DNA of 64,000 nt from Muricauda sp. SCSIO 65647 (GTDB lineage Bacteria; Bacteroidota; Bacteroidia; Flavobacteriales; Flavobacteriaceae). The translations under genes and the position numbers were made by a program. The stretch covers positions 1,218,501 through 1,282,500 of the forward strand of contig NZ_CP091037.1 in NCBI RefSeq assembly GCF_021534965.1, written 5' to 3'. Within the stretch, counting starts at the first letter, position 1; each line of letters begins with the position of its first letter. Below, piece by piece: positions 26,464 through 35,331 of the stretch. Under the pieces are notes generated by a model. That model had not been told where the DNA came from. It did no database searches and saw nothing but the letters and a program-made list of their open reading frames with translations.

Positions 26464-27735
26464 ATGCGCGATTTCTTTTCAAAGAAAACGGACCCTCTGT
26501 CCTTTTTACACTTGACCACATCACATCTTAACATCTCAACTATAAAAAGTACATTTTCTCACGGCCTTGAATTGGCTGTGTTTTTTGTTTACAGCAATGC
26601 GTTCTCTCAAATAGATTATGGGACCATCAAACTCTTCAACTCGCTAACCGATCAAGAGATTTTGAACATTTCCAACGGTTCCACTTATGACCTAAATGTG
26701 GTCGGTGATAGTTTAAATATCGTCGCAGTGCCTCCCATATCAGTAGGAAGTGTAACTTTTTCTACGACCATAGGTGAAAGTAGAACCGAGAGTGTGGCGC
26801 CTTACGCCTTTAATGGTGACGTATCGGGTAACTATCAAAGCAGGTTGACCTTGCCCAACCACCTAGACGTTTCTATAACTTTTGCAGTAAGCTATTGGAG
26901 CGCAAGTGGTGGTACTGGCACACTTTTGGGAGACGATGTCTACGCAATAACCTTTACCAAACCGGCTCCCGATATCACGCCTCCCACGGCGCCATCAGGT
27001 CTTACAAGCACTGGCAATACCGATACATCAATCTATGTTTCCTGGAATGTGGCATCGGACAATGTCGCAGTTACAGGATACAAAATATATCTTGACAACG
27101 TCCCTACTACCCTGGGAAATGTCACCAACCATCAATTTATGGGATTGGCACCTTCCACTTCCCATGACATAAAGGTACGCGCTTTGGACGCGGTGAGCAA
27201 TGAGAGCTTCGACAGCAACGTGGTTACTGTAACTACAGACTCAGGTTCAGGTGGTGGGCTTGAGACATGGTCAACAGCTAACAATGGGAATGACATTTAT
27301 TACAACAATGGAAAAGTAAAAATCGGTGTAGCGAATCCAGAAGCAAATCTACATTTCTCGGGCAACGCCAAGATTGAACATGATGAGTCTGATATGTTCG
27401 GTGTTGATGGGAGTGGTTTAGGAATAGGCACTAACTCACCCGGTGCTTACAGACTGGCTGTTAAAGGAAGTATTAGAGCTGAAGAAATTAAGGTCGAAAC
27501 CGGTTGGCCCGATTATGTGTTCAGCGAAGGTTATGATCTACCCACTTTAGAGGAAGTCGAAAAGCATATCAAAGAGAAAGGCCACCTTATCAACATACCC
27601 TCAGCAGAAGAGGTCAAGGCCAATGGTATTCAACTTGGTGAAATGAACAAGTTGTTGTTGGAGAAGATCGAGGAGTTGACGCTTCATATCATCAAGCTGA
27701 ACAAAGAAATCAAAACCCTTAAACAAAATCAATAA
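26464..27735 (+). CDS. Exported fibre-like protein 1 with FN3 domain and shared C-terminal module
   Basis: The protein has 423 residues. The export signal is unusual: a 35-residue polar stretch precedes ELAVFFVYSNAFSQ, which ends in a plausible signal peptidase site. A beta-sandwich domain follows (about 50-170, with SVGSVTFSTTIGESRTESVAPYAFNGD shared by surface proteins of Bacteroidota). Next is a fibronectin type III domain (PPTAPSGLTSTGNTDTSIYVSWNV, then YKIYL) and a fibre-like segment (DIYYNNGKVKIG, LGIGTNSPGAY). The C-terminal 85 residues (PDYVF, then LPTLEEVEKHIKEKGHLINI and GEMNKLLLEKIEELT) are shared with four downstream genes. It heads a plus-strand operon; the next gene starts 18 bases later. 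Function unknown; surface adhesin or fibre suspected. Confidence 0.75.
   Translation: MRDFFSKKTDPLSFLHLTTSHLNISTIKSTFSHGLELAVFFVYSNAFSQIDYGTIKLFNSLTDQEILNISNGSTYDLNVVGDSLNIVAVPPISVGSVTFSTTIGESRTESVAPYAFNGDVSGNYQSRLTLPNHLDVSITFAVSYWSASGGTGTLLGDDVYAITFTKPAPDITPPTAPSGLTSTGNTDTSIYVSWNVASDNVAVTGYKIYLDNVPTTLGNVTNHQFMGLAPSTSHDIKVRALDAVSNESFDSNVVTVTTDSGSGGGLETWSTANNGNDIYYNNGKVKIGVANPEANLHFSGNAKIEHDESDMFGVDGSGLGIGTNSPGAYRLAVKGSIRAEEIKVETGWPDYVFSEGYDLPTLEEVEKHIKEKGHLINIPSAEEVKANGIQLGEMNKLLLEKIEELTLHIIKLNKEIKTLKQNQ
27549..27650 (+). repeat. 102-base block identical to 30954-31055
   Basis: The DNA encoding the end of the shared C-terminal module of fibre-like protein 1 is identical, base for base over 102 bases, to the same part of fibre-like protein 4. 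Flanking parts of both genes differ much more, so recent gene conversion or duplication is likely. Confidence 0.9.
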
Positions 27736-27753
27736 ATCAAAAATATTGGAATC

Positions 27754-29319
27754 ATGAAAAGTTTTTATTGGATAGTATTATTCGGATTTTTATTTGGCTA
27801 CCAACTAAGTGCCCAATCGGGGTACGAGAAAAGAATCAACTGTGGGGGCCCGGCAACTACTTATTTGGGCAATACTTACGATGCCGATGATTCAGAAACG
27901 AACTCGCCATACTCGAATGGAGAGAAAATAGGAACTTTCCCAGCTGTAAATTTGCCCAGTCTCTATCAAACCATAAGGTTTACCAAAAATACCAATAGAG
28001 AGCTCTTTTACGATATAACGGTACCCAATGCCGGAACTTATGATGTGGTATTGCAATTTGCCGAGCCCTTTTGGGGTGTTTCCTCGGGAGGTAGTGGAGA
28101 TGGTGTTAGGGTCTTTGATGTGTTTGTTGAAGGAACCCAATTGGCCAACGACCTTGATGTTGTGCAATTGGTGGGGCCCCATGCGGTTCATACGATCAAT
28201 CACCAAGTTACAATGTCTTCAGGGGATTTGGTCATCAGTATTGAAATAGACGCTGAACCAGATAAAAATGACCCTATTATCAATGCAATCGAGGTGCTTG
28301 AAGTGTCAAGTCCCTCTAACAATGCACCGGTTGCCAATGCTGGTTCAGATGTTACTATTACACTGCCAACCAATAGCGCCTCACTGACAGGTAGTGGCAC
28401 AGATTCCGATGGTACGATTGCTGCATACCTATGGAGTCAGCAAAGTGGTCCCAGTACCGCTTCCCTTAGCGGTGCAAATACAACCAATCTTACAGCCAAT
28501 AATTTAGTTGAAGGCACATATGTTTTTCGTTTGACCGTTACCGATGATGATGGTGCCACAGGATTTGATGATGTTTCTGTCATTGTGGAATCTTCAGGTT
28601 CGGGGGGCAACCCGGGAACTTCGGTATGGTCAGAATCAAGCACGAATGATGACATCTACTATAACAACGGCAATGTAGGGATTGGCACAACAAACCCCGG
28701 TTCAAGACTACAAGTCAATGGAGATTTTATGTTGTGGGGCGGAGAAGCCTATGGCGACGGTTGGGGAATTTCCCGTTTCAATTGGAAAGGACACTCTCTG
28801 ATCATGGGCACAAAGCTTGGGATGTATGCCCATAACTTAATTGAATTAAAGCCTGGAGGTTCAAATTCAGGCCAACTCTGGTCAGCTATTGAACTATATC
28901 AGGCTTTAGATGAGAACGTTCATGAAAAAAGAGTTAGAATTTCCTCACATATCCACACCGCGACCTTTTTTAATGCAGGCAATGTAGGCATTGGCACCTC
29001 GTCTCCCGACTCCAAACTTACCGTAAAGGGGAAGATCCACACCGAAGAGGTCAAGGTCGATCTCAACGTACCCGGACCCGATTATGTGTTCAAAGAAGGC
29101 TATGTGCTGAGAAGCTTGGAAGAAGTCCGGCATTACATTAACGAATATGGGCACCTGCCCAACATACCCTCGGCCAAAGAGATGCAGGCCAATGGCATTC
29201 AACTAGGCGAAATGAACATGAAACTGCTGGAGAAGATCGAGGAGTTGACCCTATATACTATTCAACAACAAAAAAGAATCGAAAGTCTGGAAAAGGCTCT
29301 CAAAAATCTGAAGGAATGA
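27754..29319 (+). CDS. Exported fibre-like protein 2 with malectin and PKD-like domains
   Basis: The protein has 521 residues with a signal peptide (MKSFYWIVLFGFLFGYQLSAQ). A malectin-like carbohydrate-binding domain occupies about 22-185 (RINCGGPATTYLGNTYDAD, then YDVVLQFAEPFWG and FDVFVEG). A PKD/K319-type domain follows (NNAPVANAGSDVTITLPTN, SDGTIAAYLWSQQSG, YVFRLTVTDDDG). Then come fibre-like segments with VGIGTTNPGSRLQVNG and VGIGTSSPDSKLTVKG, and the shared C-terminal module ending in a coiled coil (IQQQKRIESLEKALKNLKE). The stop overlaps the next start by ATGA. Sugar binding is inferred from the malectin fold; it lacks any T9SS sorting domain. Confidence 0.8.
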   Translation: MKSFYWIVLFGFLFGYQLSAQSGYEKRINCGGPATTYLGNTYDADDSETNSPYSNGEKIGTFPAVNLPSLYQTIRFTKNTNRELFYDITVPNAGTYDVVLQFAEPFWGVSSGGSGDGVRVFDVFVEGTQLANDLDVVQLVGPHAVHTINHQVTMSSGDLVISIEIDAEPDKNDPIINAIEVLEVSSPSNNAPVANAGSDVTITLPTNSASLTGSGTDSDGTIAAYLWSQQSGPSTASLSGANTTNLTANNLVEGTYVFRLTVTDDDGATGFDDVSVIVESSGSGGNPGTSVWSESSTNDDIYYNNGNVGIGTTNPGSRLQVNGDFMLWGGEAYGDGWGISRFNWKGHSLIMGTKLGMYAHNLIELKPGGSNSGQLWSAIELYQALDENVHEKRVRISSHIHTATFFNAGNVGIGTSSPDSKLTVKGKIHTEEVKVDLNVPGPDYVFKEGYVLRSLEEVRHYINEYGHLPNIPSAKEMQANGIQLGEMNMKLLEKIEELTLYTIQQQKRIESLEKALKNLKE

Positions 29320-30326
29320 AAAAACTGTTTCAAATAGCCATAATGGGGCTTACTTTACAAATGATTGCCCAGACAAATACTTTTCCGACAAGTGGCAATG
29401 CTGGCGTTGGCACAACAAGTCCTATGTCAAAACTGCATGTCTATAACGGTGCTTCCGGCAAAACCCCACATGACTTTACAGACTTTGCTGTAGAAGACGA
29501 TGAAAACGTACTAATGGTTTTAATGACCCAAAACAACAAAAATGCCTTCTATGGTTTTGCCGATACCGATGATGATTTTGTAGGTGGCATCCAGTATTAT
29601 CACCCAAGTGATATGATGTATTTCAGGGTCAATAACCATGCGGCAGATATGGTCATCAATAAAGATGGTAATGTGGGCGTCGGCACGACTGCCCCACTTG
29701 GAAGAGTGCATGTTTCGACCGGCACATCGGGTGACGCCATATTTCGACTAGAAGCCGATACCGACAATGATAACGAATTTGACAACCCCTTAATTCAATT
29801 AAGACAAGACGGTGGTGCCTTAGGGGTAAACATCGGATATTCTGAAGAAAACTTTGGCGGGAACATTTTTGGAATCGGAACAAGGTATACAAACCAAGAA
29901 AGCTGGGACGCCTTCACAATCAACACCCAAAATGGCAATGTGGGCATAGGAACCAAAAATGCTGGATCCTGGAAACTAGCAGTTAAGGGAAAAATACGTG
30001 CCGAGGAAATAAAGGTCGAAACCGGCTGGGCCGATTATGTGTTCAGGGAGGGTTATGATCTGCCCACCCTCGAAGAAGTCGAAAAACATATCAAAGAAAA
30101 AGGCCATCTCATCAACATACCCTCAGCCAAAGAGGTTGAAGAAAATGGGGTGCAGCTTGGTGAAATGAACAAGTTGTTGTTGGAGAAAATTGAAGAGTTG
30201 ACCTTATACACACTTCAGCAAGAATTACAACTGAAACAGAAGACTGAACAAATACAAAAGGTATATACAAAAATTCAAGCATTGGAAAAACGTTTAAATG
30301 AGATTGAAAATGAAAAAAACCCGTAA
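29316..30326 (+). CDS. Exported fibre-like protein 3 with shared C-terminal module
   Basis: The protein has 336 residues, begins with a signal peptide (MKKLFQIAIMGLTLQMIAQT) and then runs through fibre-type repeats: AGVGTTSPMSKLHVYNG, VGVGTTAPLGRVHVSTG, and VGIGTKNAGSWKLAVKG. These VGIGTxxP motifs are the hallmark of trimeric tail-fibre-like proteins of Bacteroidota. The shared C-terminal module starts at EEIKVETGWADYVF and ends in a long coiled coil. Its start overlaps the preceding stop and its end overlaps the next gene's start, which points to one operon. Trimerisation through the C-terminal coiled coil is inferred. Confidence 0.78.
   Translation: MKKLFQIAIMGLTLQMIAQTNTFPTSGNAGVGTTSPMSKLHVYNGASGKTPHDFTDFAVEDDENVLMVLMTQNNKNAFYGFADTDDDFVGGIQYYHPSDMMYFRVNNHAADMVINKDGNVGVGTTAPLGRVHVSTGTSGDAIFRLEADTDNDNEFDNPLIQLRQDGGALGVNIGYSEENFGGNIFGIGTRYTNQESWDAFTINTQNGNVGIGTKNAGSWKLAVKGKIRAEEIKVETGWADYVFREGYDLPTLEEVEKHIKEKGHLINIPSAKEVEENGVQLGEMNKLLLEKIEELTLYTLQQELQLKQKTEQIQKVYTKIQALEKRLNEIENEKNP
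30090..30157 (+). repeat. 68-base block identical to 31796-31863
   Basis: The stretch encoding HIKEKGHLINIPSAKEVEEN of fibre-like protein 3 is identical at DNA level over 68 bases to the same part of fibre-like protein 5. It differs from the corresponding part in proteins 1 and 4, so the five modules fall into pairs. Confidence 0.85.
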
Positions 30327-31212
30327 CATATTTTTTGGCCTGATGGTAATACCGATTGTGGCCTTCGCACAGACCAACACCTTTCCCACATCGGGCAATG
30401 TGACCATCAATGATGGGGATTTAATCCAAACCGGAACTTCAAACGATTTATTGACCCAAGGAGCCATTAAACTTAAAAATTATCTATTGTTTGATAATGA
30501 TGGAGATTTCACCGGAGGCAACTATTATACCATCCAAGATGACCCTACAGGGAACTTTCTTAGAATCGGATATCTGTTTAGGAACGACCTAACGATAACT
30601 TCCTCGGGCAATGTAGGTATTGGTACGACCAACCCAGGCAGTACCAAACTAAGGGTAAATGGCAACATTAGAGGAACTTCACATATTGCCGTTGAAACTG
30701 GTGGAAGCTACAAAGTTTCAATGAATGGTCAATCTGACGGCTATATCGTGGGTAGGGATAATGCTTTTCAGACAAAATTTAGAGTGTCCTCAAATGGCAG
30801 TTCATATTTCAACGGTGGCAATGTAGGTATCGGCACCTCGTCTCCCGATGCTGAACTGGCTGTCAATGGCAACATACACGCAAAAGAGGTGAAAGTCGAC
30901 TTGATCGGTTGGCCCGATTATGTGTTCAGCGAAGACTATGATCTACCCACCTTAGAGGAAGTCGAAAAGCATATCAAAGAGAAAGGCCACCTTATCAACA
31001 TACCCTCAGCAGAAGAGGTCAAGGCCAATGGTATTCAACTTGGTGAAATGAACAAACTATTGCTTGAGAAGATCGAAGAGTTGACACTTTACATGATTGA
31101 ATTAAAAAAAGAAAACAAAAAACTAAAAGAAGGGATTTCAGAGATGGAAAACATAAAGCGTCGACTTCTAAAATTGGAAGCCTTAATGAAAAAAGTTCAT
31201 GATGAAGAATAG
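30310..31212 (+). CDS. Exported fibre-like protein 4 with shared C-terminal module
   Basis: The protein is 300 residues with a signal peptide (MKKTRNIFFGLMVIPIVAFAQ), chosen from the ATG at 30310. An in-frame ATG at 30298 would add four residues that precede the charged start of a normal signal sequence. Repeats include VGIGTTNPGSTKLRVNG and VGIGTSSPDAELAVNG. The C-terminal module (PDYVFSEDYDLPTLEEV) is nearly identical to that of protein 1, including 102 identical bases. A Lys/Glu-rich coiled coil ends the protein. The start overlaps the end of the preceding gene by 17 bases. Confidence 0.78.
   Translation: MKKTRNIFFGLMVIPIVAFAQTNTFPTSGNVTINDGDLIQTGTSNDLLTQGAIKLKNYLLFDNDGDFTGGNYYTIQDDPTGNFLRIGYLFRNDLTITSSGNVGIGTTNPGSTKLRVNGNIRGTSHIAVETGGSYKVSMNGQSDGYIVGRDNAFQTKFRVSSNGSSYFNGGNVGIGTSSPDAELAVNGNIHAKEVKVDLIGWPDYVFSEDYDLPTLEEVEKHIKEKGHLINIPSAEEVKANGIQLGEMNKLLLEKIEELTLYMIELKKENKKLKEGISEMENIKRRLLKLEALMKKVHDEE
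30954..31055 (+). repeat. 102-base block identical to 27549-27650
   Basis: Partner copy of the block in fibre-like protein 1. The identity ends sharply at the codons after GEMNK, where synonymous differences begin (AAGTTGTTGTTG against AAACTATTGCTT). Confidence 0.9.
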
Positions 31213-31987
31213 ATTGACCATAGTATTGTACATAACCATGACTATTTCTGTCGGAGCCCAAAACCCAACGGCATATACAGCTGAAAAAACGGACAATACG
31301 TCCGCTTCATTCAATTTGAAAAATTCTATTGGATTTTGGCACTTGAGCGGCCCGCGCATCCATGAGGGCAACGGTTTTTCCATTTTCTGGAACAATGGAA
31401 CCTATAATAGGTATATGACCATAGTGGACAATGGTAACATTGGCATAGGGACCTCTACCCCCCAATCTAAATTGGATGTAAGAAGTGGCCTAAGGGTGGC
31501 AACCGATAACTCCAGATACTTGTCCCTGAATTCAAATGGTGACGGGAATGCCTATGTGAGCTATAGTGGCGGAGCCTCAAATTCAAGAATAGGTTTTCAA
31601 ATAGACGGTTCAAGCAAAATGTCGATAATGAACAACGGTAGTATCGGCATCGGCACCACCAACGTGCCCTCTGGTTATAAACTGGCCGTTGACGGCAAAG
31701 TGATCGCAGAAGAAATCAAGGTCGAAACCGGTTGGGCCGATTATGTGTTTAGGGAAGGTTATGACCTGCCCACCTTGGAAGAGGTCGAAAAACACATCAA
31801 AGAAAAAGGCCATCTCATCAACATACCCTCAGCCAAAGAGGTTGAAGAAAATGGGGTGCAGCTCGGTGAAATGAACAAGCTCTTGCTCGAGAAGATCGAA
31901 GAGTTGACGCTTTACATTTTACATCAAGACAAAGAAATAAAAAGAATGAAAACCCAAATCAAAAAAATAGTCCAAAATCAAGAATAG
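31199..31987 (+). CDS. Exported fibre-like protein 5 with shared C-terminal module
   Basis: The protein is 262 residues with a weak signal peptide (MMKNRLTIVLYITMTISVGAQ); the second ATG at 31202 is an equal candidate. It is the shortest of the five paralogues, with fibre repeats IGIGTSTPQSKLDVRSG and IGIGTTNVPSGYKLAVDG. It carries the shared C-terminal module (VETGWADYVFREGYDLPTLE), closest to that of protein 3. Its start overlaps the preceding gene by 14 bases. It is followed within 35 bases by the first RHS gene, so fibre and RHS genes are probably one transcript. Confidence 0.78.
   Translation: MMKNRLTIVLYITMTISVGAQNPTAYTAEKTDNTSASFNLKNSIGFWHLSGPRIHEGNGFSIFWNNGTYNRYMTIVDNGNIGIGTSTPQSKLDVRSGLRVATDNSRYLSLNSNGDGNAYVSYSGGASNSRIGFQIDGSSKMSIMNNGSIGIGTTNVPSGYKLAVDGKVIAEEIKVETGWADYVFREGYDLPTLEEVEKHIKEKGHLINIPSAKEVEENGVQLGEMNKLLLEKIEELTLYILHQDKEIKRMKTQIKKIVQNQE
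31796..31863 (+). repeat. 68-base block identical to 30090-30157
   Basis: Partner copy of the identical block in fibre-like protein 3; see that entry. Confidence 0.85.
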
Positions 31988-32019
31988 ACTTGTGGCTAGA
32001 AAACCCAAATAATTATAGT

Positions 32020-35000
32020 ATGAGAAATTTTATCTTATTGTTTTTCATTACCTCTTTAGGTCTATCGCAAGAGGTGACAAGATTACAAGAATATTTGCCG
32101 CCATCTCCAGAGGCACAAGAGTTTATTAAGTACGGCGAATATCCCGTTAGCATGTTCACCGGGGTTCCGAATATCACTATCCCACTACATACAATAACCG
32201 CAAAGGAAATTCAAATTCCTATTTCTTTATCCTATCATGCTTCAGGAATTCAAGTCGATCAAATAGCCTCTTGGGCGGGCTTGGGTTGGTCGTTGAGCAC
32301 CGGAGGAACAATTTCAAAAATTCCAAGGGGAATTCCAGACGATGCGGGAAAAGGGTTTTTGGTGTCAACACTGCCAGAATTAAGCGCATTGACATTTGAT
32401 CATTACTTTTATGAGGAAGCGGCAACAGGTATTCAAGATACAGAATCGGATATCTATTACTATAACTTTGCTGGGTACTCTGGCAAATTTTTCTTTGATC
32501 GCGGAAAAAATGTTCGCTTAATAGACCAGGCCCCAATAGACATATCTTATTCGGCAGGAGGTTTTACCATTGTAACAAAGGAGGGTACGACTTTCGAATT
32601 CAATGATATCGAAAGAACTCAGTCCATAACTACAAGTATCGGAAACCCTACTGGGGCCGGAACCCAACAAAACTATGTCAGCACTTGGCATCTTTCAAAG
32701 GTTACATCAAGAAACAAAATAGATATCATCGATTACACCTATGAACTGGGCAATTCTTTTCTGGCCAATCAGTATAGCTATAGTGAAAGTACCGGTAGTG
32801 ATGTTGATATGAGCACTTGCCCCCCCTCATTACTGAATAATGTCCATGATGGTGGTGGTTCTCAAATCTCATCTCAAACACAGACCACCCAGATCCCTAA
32901 AAGGCTTACAGAAATTAGTTTCCCAAATGGAAAAATCGTCCTTAATAGAGTAGCTGACCGTCAAGATGTATCACCAGATAGATTGGAAGAAATTGAAATA
33001 ATGAAGAAAAATGGGATGGCTTATGAAAAAATAAAAAGTTATCGCCTAATACATGATCATTTTTATTCAAGTCATGCTACAGTTTATCCCATTAATCCAA
33101 CTGCTTCAAGACGTTACAGATTGAAGTTGATCGAACTACATGAGCTGGACAAAAATGGCAATAATCCCAAAAAACACATTTTTGGTTATAACAGCACTAT
33201 GCTGCCACCCATTGAGACCAATGGAAAGGACTTTTGGGGATATTATAATGGAAAAAATACCAATATAAATCTAATTCCACTACAACCTATTACATATTTT
33301 GGAAATAGCGTTGGAGCCGCAGATAGAAATCCTGATGCCGACTCTATGAAAGCTGGAGTCTTAAATAAAATTACCTATCCCACAGGAGGTTATACGGAGT
33401 TTTTTTATGAACCACATGAGTATGTTACCACAGAAACGATAATTACATCAAAAAAACAGAGTGTTTTTGCGGTTGGCTTGCCAAATGTAATAGGAGGAGG
33501 CGTTTATTTGGAAGATACCAAGGTTTTTACCCCGAACAACTCTGGTTATGCCACCGTTACGATCGAAGCTTCCGATCGCAGTAGTACCACGGGAGTATAT
33601 CCAAGGGTGACACTACAAAGAGCGGGCAGCTCTGGTTATATGATCGATCATAGTATATCGCCAACAACATATTCCTATCCACTCAATCCCCCAGAAGTGA
33701 ACATATCATTCCCGCCAGTATGGCTAGATCAAGGGGTCGCTTATACCCTAAAAGCTGAGGCTGAAGGCACTTCCAATTCCAATGAATTTGACGGGGCGGC
33801 CTATATGCGGGCAGAAATAGATTATTTTGAAGAGACCACTTCCCCTACTCCAGTTACCAAAATTGCCGGTGGCCTCAGACTACAACAAATAAAATCATTT
33901 ATTAAAAGTAATGAGTTGGCATTTTCGAAAAGATATGAATACAACAGTTCAACATTGCTGACGCCTGAAACTTTTTTGAAGGAGCAGTACTTAGATGCTT
34001 CCATTGTGGGTTTTAAAGGTCCATGCCCCAATTTGCAATGTGCCTCGGCCAGCACCACTAGAAGATTTTACTATGGTGGCACGGTTCAAAGTTTGACCTT
34101 GAATTCAGGTAGCCCTGTGGTATATGGGTCGGTAGATGAGATTATGATAGATGGTTCAAACAATGGCTTGGGAAAAACAAATTACACCTATGCGATCCAA
34201 ACCGATGATATTCTACCTGTAGTTTCGTCTTATCAAGGAGGTATCATGCTCCTTAAGAAAGACTGGCTGGGCGGACAAAATACTTCTAAAACTACTTTCA
34301 AAGAAAACAGTATCGACTACACTACCCAAGAGATCAACGGGTATACATTGAAGAAATATGATGAGAGTTACAAAATGTACAAAATAGTACACGAAGGGAG
34401 AATTTTCGGAACCTGTATGCCCATTGACCTGAATGGCGATGCGTACAATAGGTTTGACATTATAGAATACCCTGTTTTCACAGGTGCCAAACTGATTAGC
34501 TCAATGGTCAAAAAGACCAAAGAAGATGCTGGCAATGAAATCGTTGTGAGCACTTCGATTTATTATGACAACGAAACCCATTTACAACCTACAAGGGAAG
34601 AAACTGTTTTAAGCAATGGAAATATGGTCAATACAGAGATTTTCTATCCTGATGATGTGGTGAATACTTCTTCTTTAGGTTCACCAAACATTTCGTCGGC
34701 AGAAAAAACCGTTATAGACCGATTAAAGCAAGGTGATCTACATCAAGTTGCATTGCCCCTGCAGACCATAACATCTGTCAAAAATTCGGGAGGTACCATA
34801 TTGTCTAAAAATATGGAAAGAACATTGTACACTGATTTGGGAAATGACCTGGTATTGCCCGAGTCGATCAAAACCTTAAAGGGAGATTATTCAGCTACCA
34901 CGAATGATATTGATGATCGCATAAAATATGAAGAATATGATGCAAATGGCAATCCTTTGGAGGTTTATAGAATTCAAGGCCCTTCTATCAGTTATATCTG

Positions 35001-35328
35001 GGGATATAATGATCAATTGCCGATAGCCAAGATTGAAAATGCATCATATTCCGATATAGCTGCGGCGCTAAGTATCAGTGTTGCTTCGCTTAAAGGGTAT
35101 GATGAATCTAATATGGCCCAAATCAATGCACTTCGTTCCAATTCCAATTTACAGAATGCCATGGTCACCACCTATACCTATGACCCCTTGGTGGGCGTGA
35201 CCAGTACCACTGATCCGCGTGGTTATACCATGTATTACGAATACGATGAGTTCAATAGGTTGAAAGCGATAAAGGATAAGGATAACAACCTCGTGGAAGA
35301 ATACAAGTACAACTATAAAACCCAATAA
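32020..35328 (+). CDS. RHS-system first component (SpvB/YD-repeat-like shell protein)
   Basis: The 1102-residue exported protein starts at ATG 32020 (MRNFILLFFITSLGLSQE, a signal peptide); a TTG at 31990 lacks such a feature. The opening PPSPEAQEFIKYGEYPVSMF, then TGVPNITIPLHTI and SLSYHASGIQVDQIASWAGL, is the conserved entry of large Bacteroidota RHS-associated proteins. The middle is beta-rich. The C-terminus holds YD-type repeats (TTYTYDPLVGVTSTTDPRGY, then YYEYDEFNRLKAIKDKDNN). The second component starts 3 bases after its stop. By analogy with TcB/TcC and RHS toxins it would form part of the hollow beta shell that encloses a toxin. The shell role is inferred. Confidence 0.82.
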   Translation: MRNFILLFFITSLGLSQEVTRLQEYLPPSPEAQEFIKYGEYPVSMFTGVPNITIPLHTITAKEIQIPISLSYHASGIQVDQIASWAGLGWSLSTGGTISKIPRGIPDDAGKGFLVSTLPELSALTFDHYFYEEAATGIQDTESDIYYYNFAGYSGKFFFDRGKNVRLIDQAPIDISYSAGGFTIVTKEGTTFEFNDIERTQSITTSIGNPTGAGTQQNYVSTWHLSKVTSRNKIDIIDYTYELGNSFLANQYSYSESTGSDVDMSTCPPSLLNNVHDGGGSQISSQTQTTQIPKRLTEISFPNGKIVLNRVADRQDVSPDRLEEIEIMKKNGMAYEKIKSYRLIHDHFYSSHATVYPINPTASRRYRLKLIELHELDKNGNNPKKHIFGYNSTMLPPIETNGKDFWGYYNGKNTNINLIPLQPITYFGNSVGAADRNPDADSMKAGVLNKITYPTGGYTEFFYEPHEYVTTETIITSKKQSVFAVGLPNVIGGGVYLEDTKVFTPNNSGYATVTIEASDRSSTTGVYPRVTLQRAGSSGYMIDHSISPTTYSYPLNPPEVNISFPPVWLDQGVAYTLKAEAEGTSNSNEFDGAAYMRAEIDYFEETTSPTPVTKIAGGLRLQQIKSFIKSNELAFSKRYEYNSSTLLTPETFLKEQYLDASIVGFKGPCPNLQCASASTTRRFYYGGTVQSLTLNSGSPVVYGSVDEIMIDGSNNGLGKTNYTYAIQTDDILPVVSSYQGGIMLLKKDWLGGQNTSKTTFKENSIDYTTQEINGYTLKKYDESYKMYKIVHEGRIFGTCMPIDLNGDAYNRFDIIEYPVFTGAKLISSMVKKTKEDAGNEIVVSTSIYYDNETHLQPTREETVLSNGNMVNTEIFYPDDVVNTSSLGSPNISSAEKTVIDRLKQGDLHQVALPLQTITSVKNSGGTILSKNMERTLYTDLGNDLVLPESIKTLKGDYSATTNDIDDRIKYEEYDANGNPLEVYRIQGPSISYIWGYNDQLPIAKIENASYSDIAAALSISVASLKGYDESNMAQINALRSNSNLQNAMVTTYTYDPLVGVTSTTDPRGYTMYYEYDEFNRLKAIKDKDNNLVEEYKYNYKTQ

Positions 35329-35331
35329 GCC

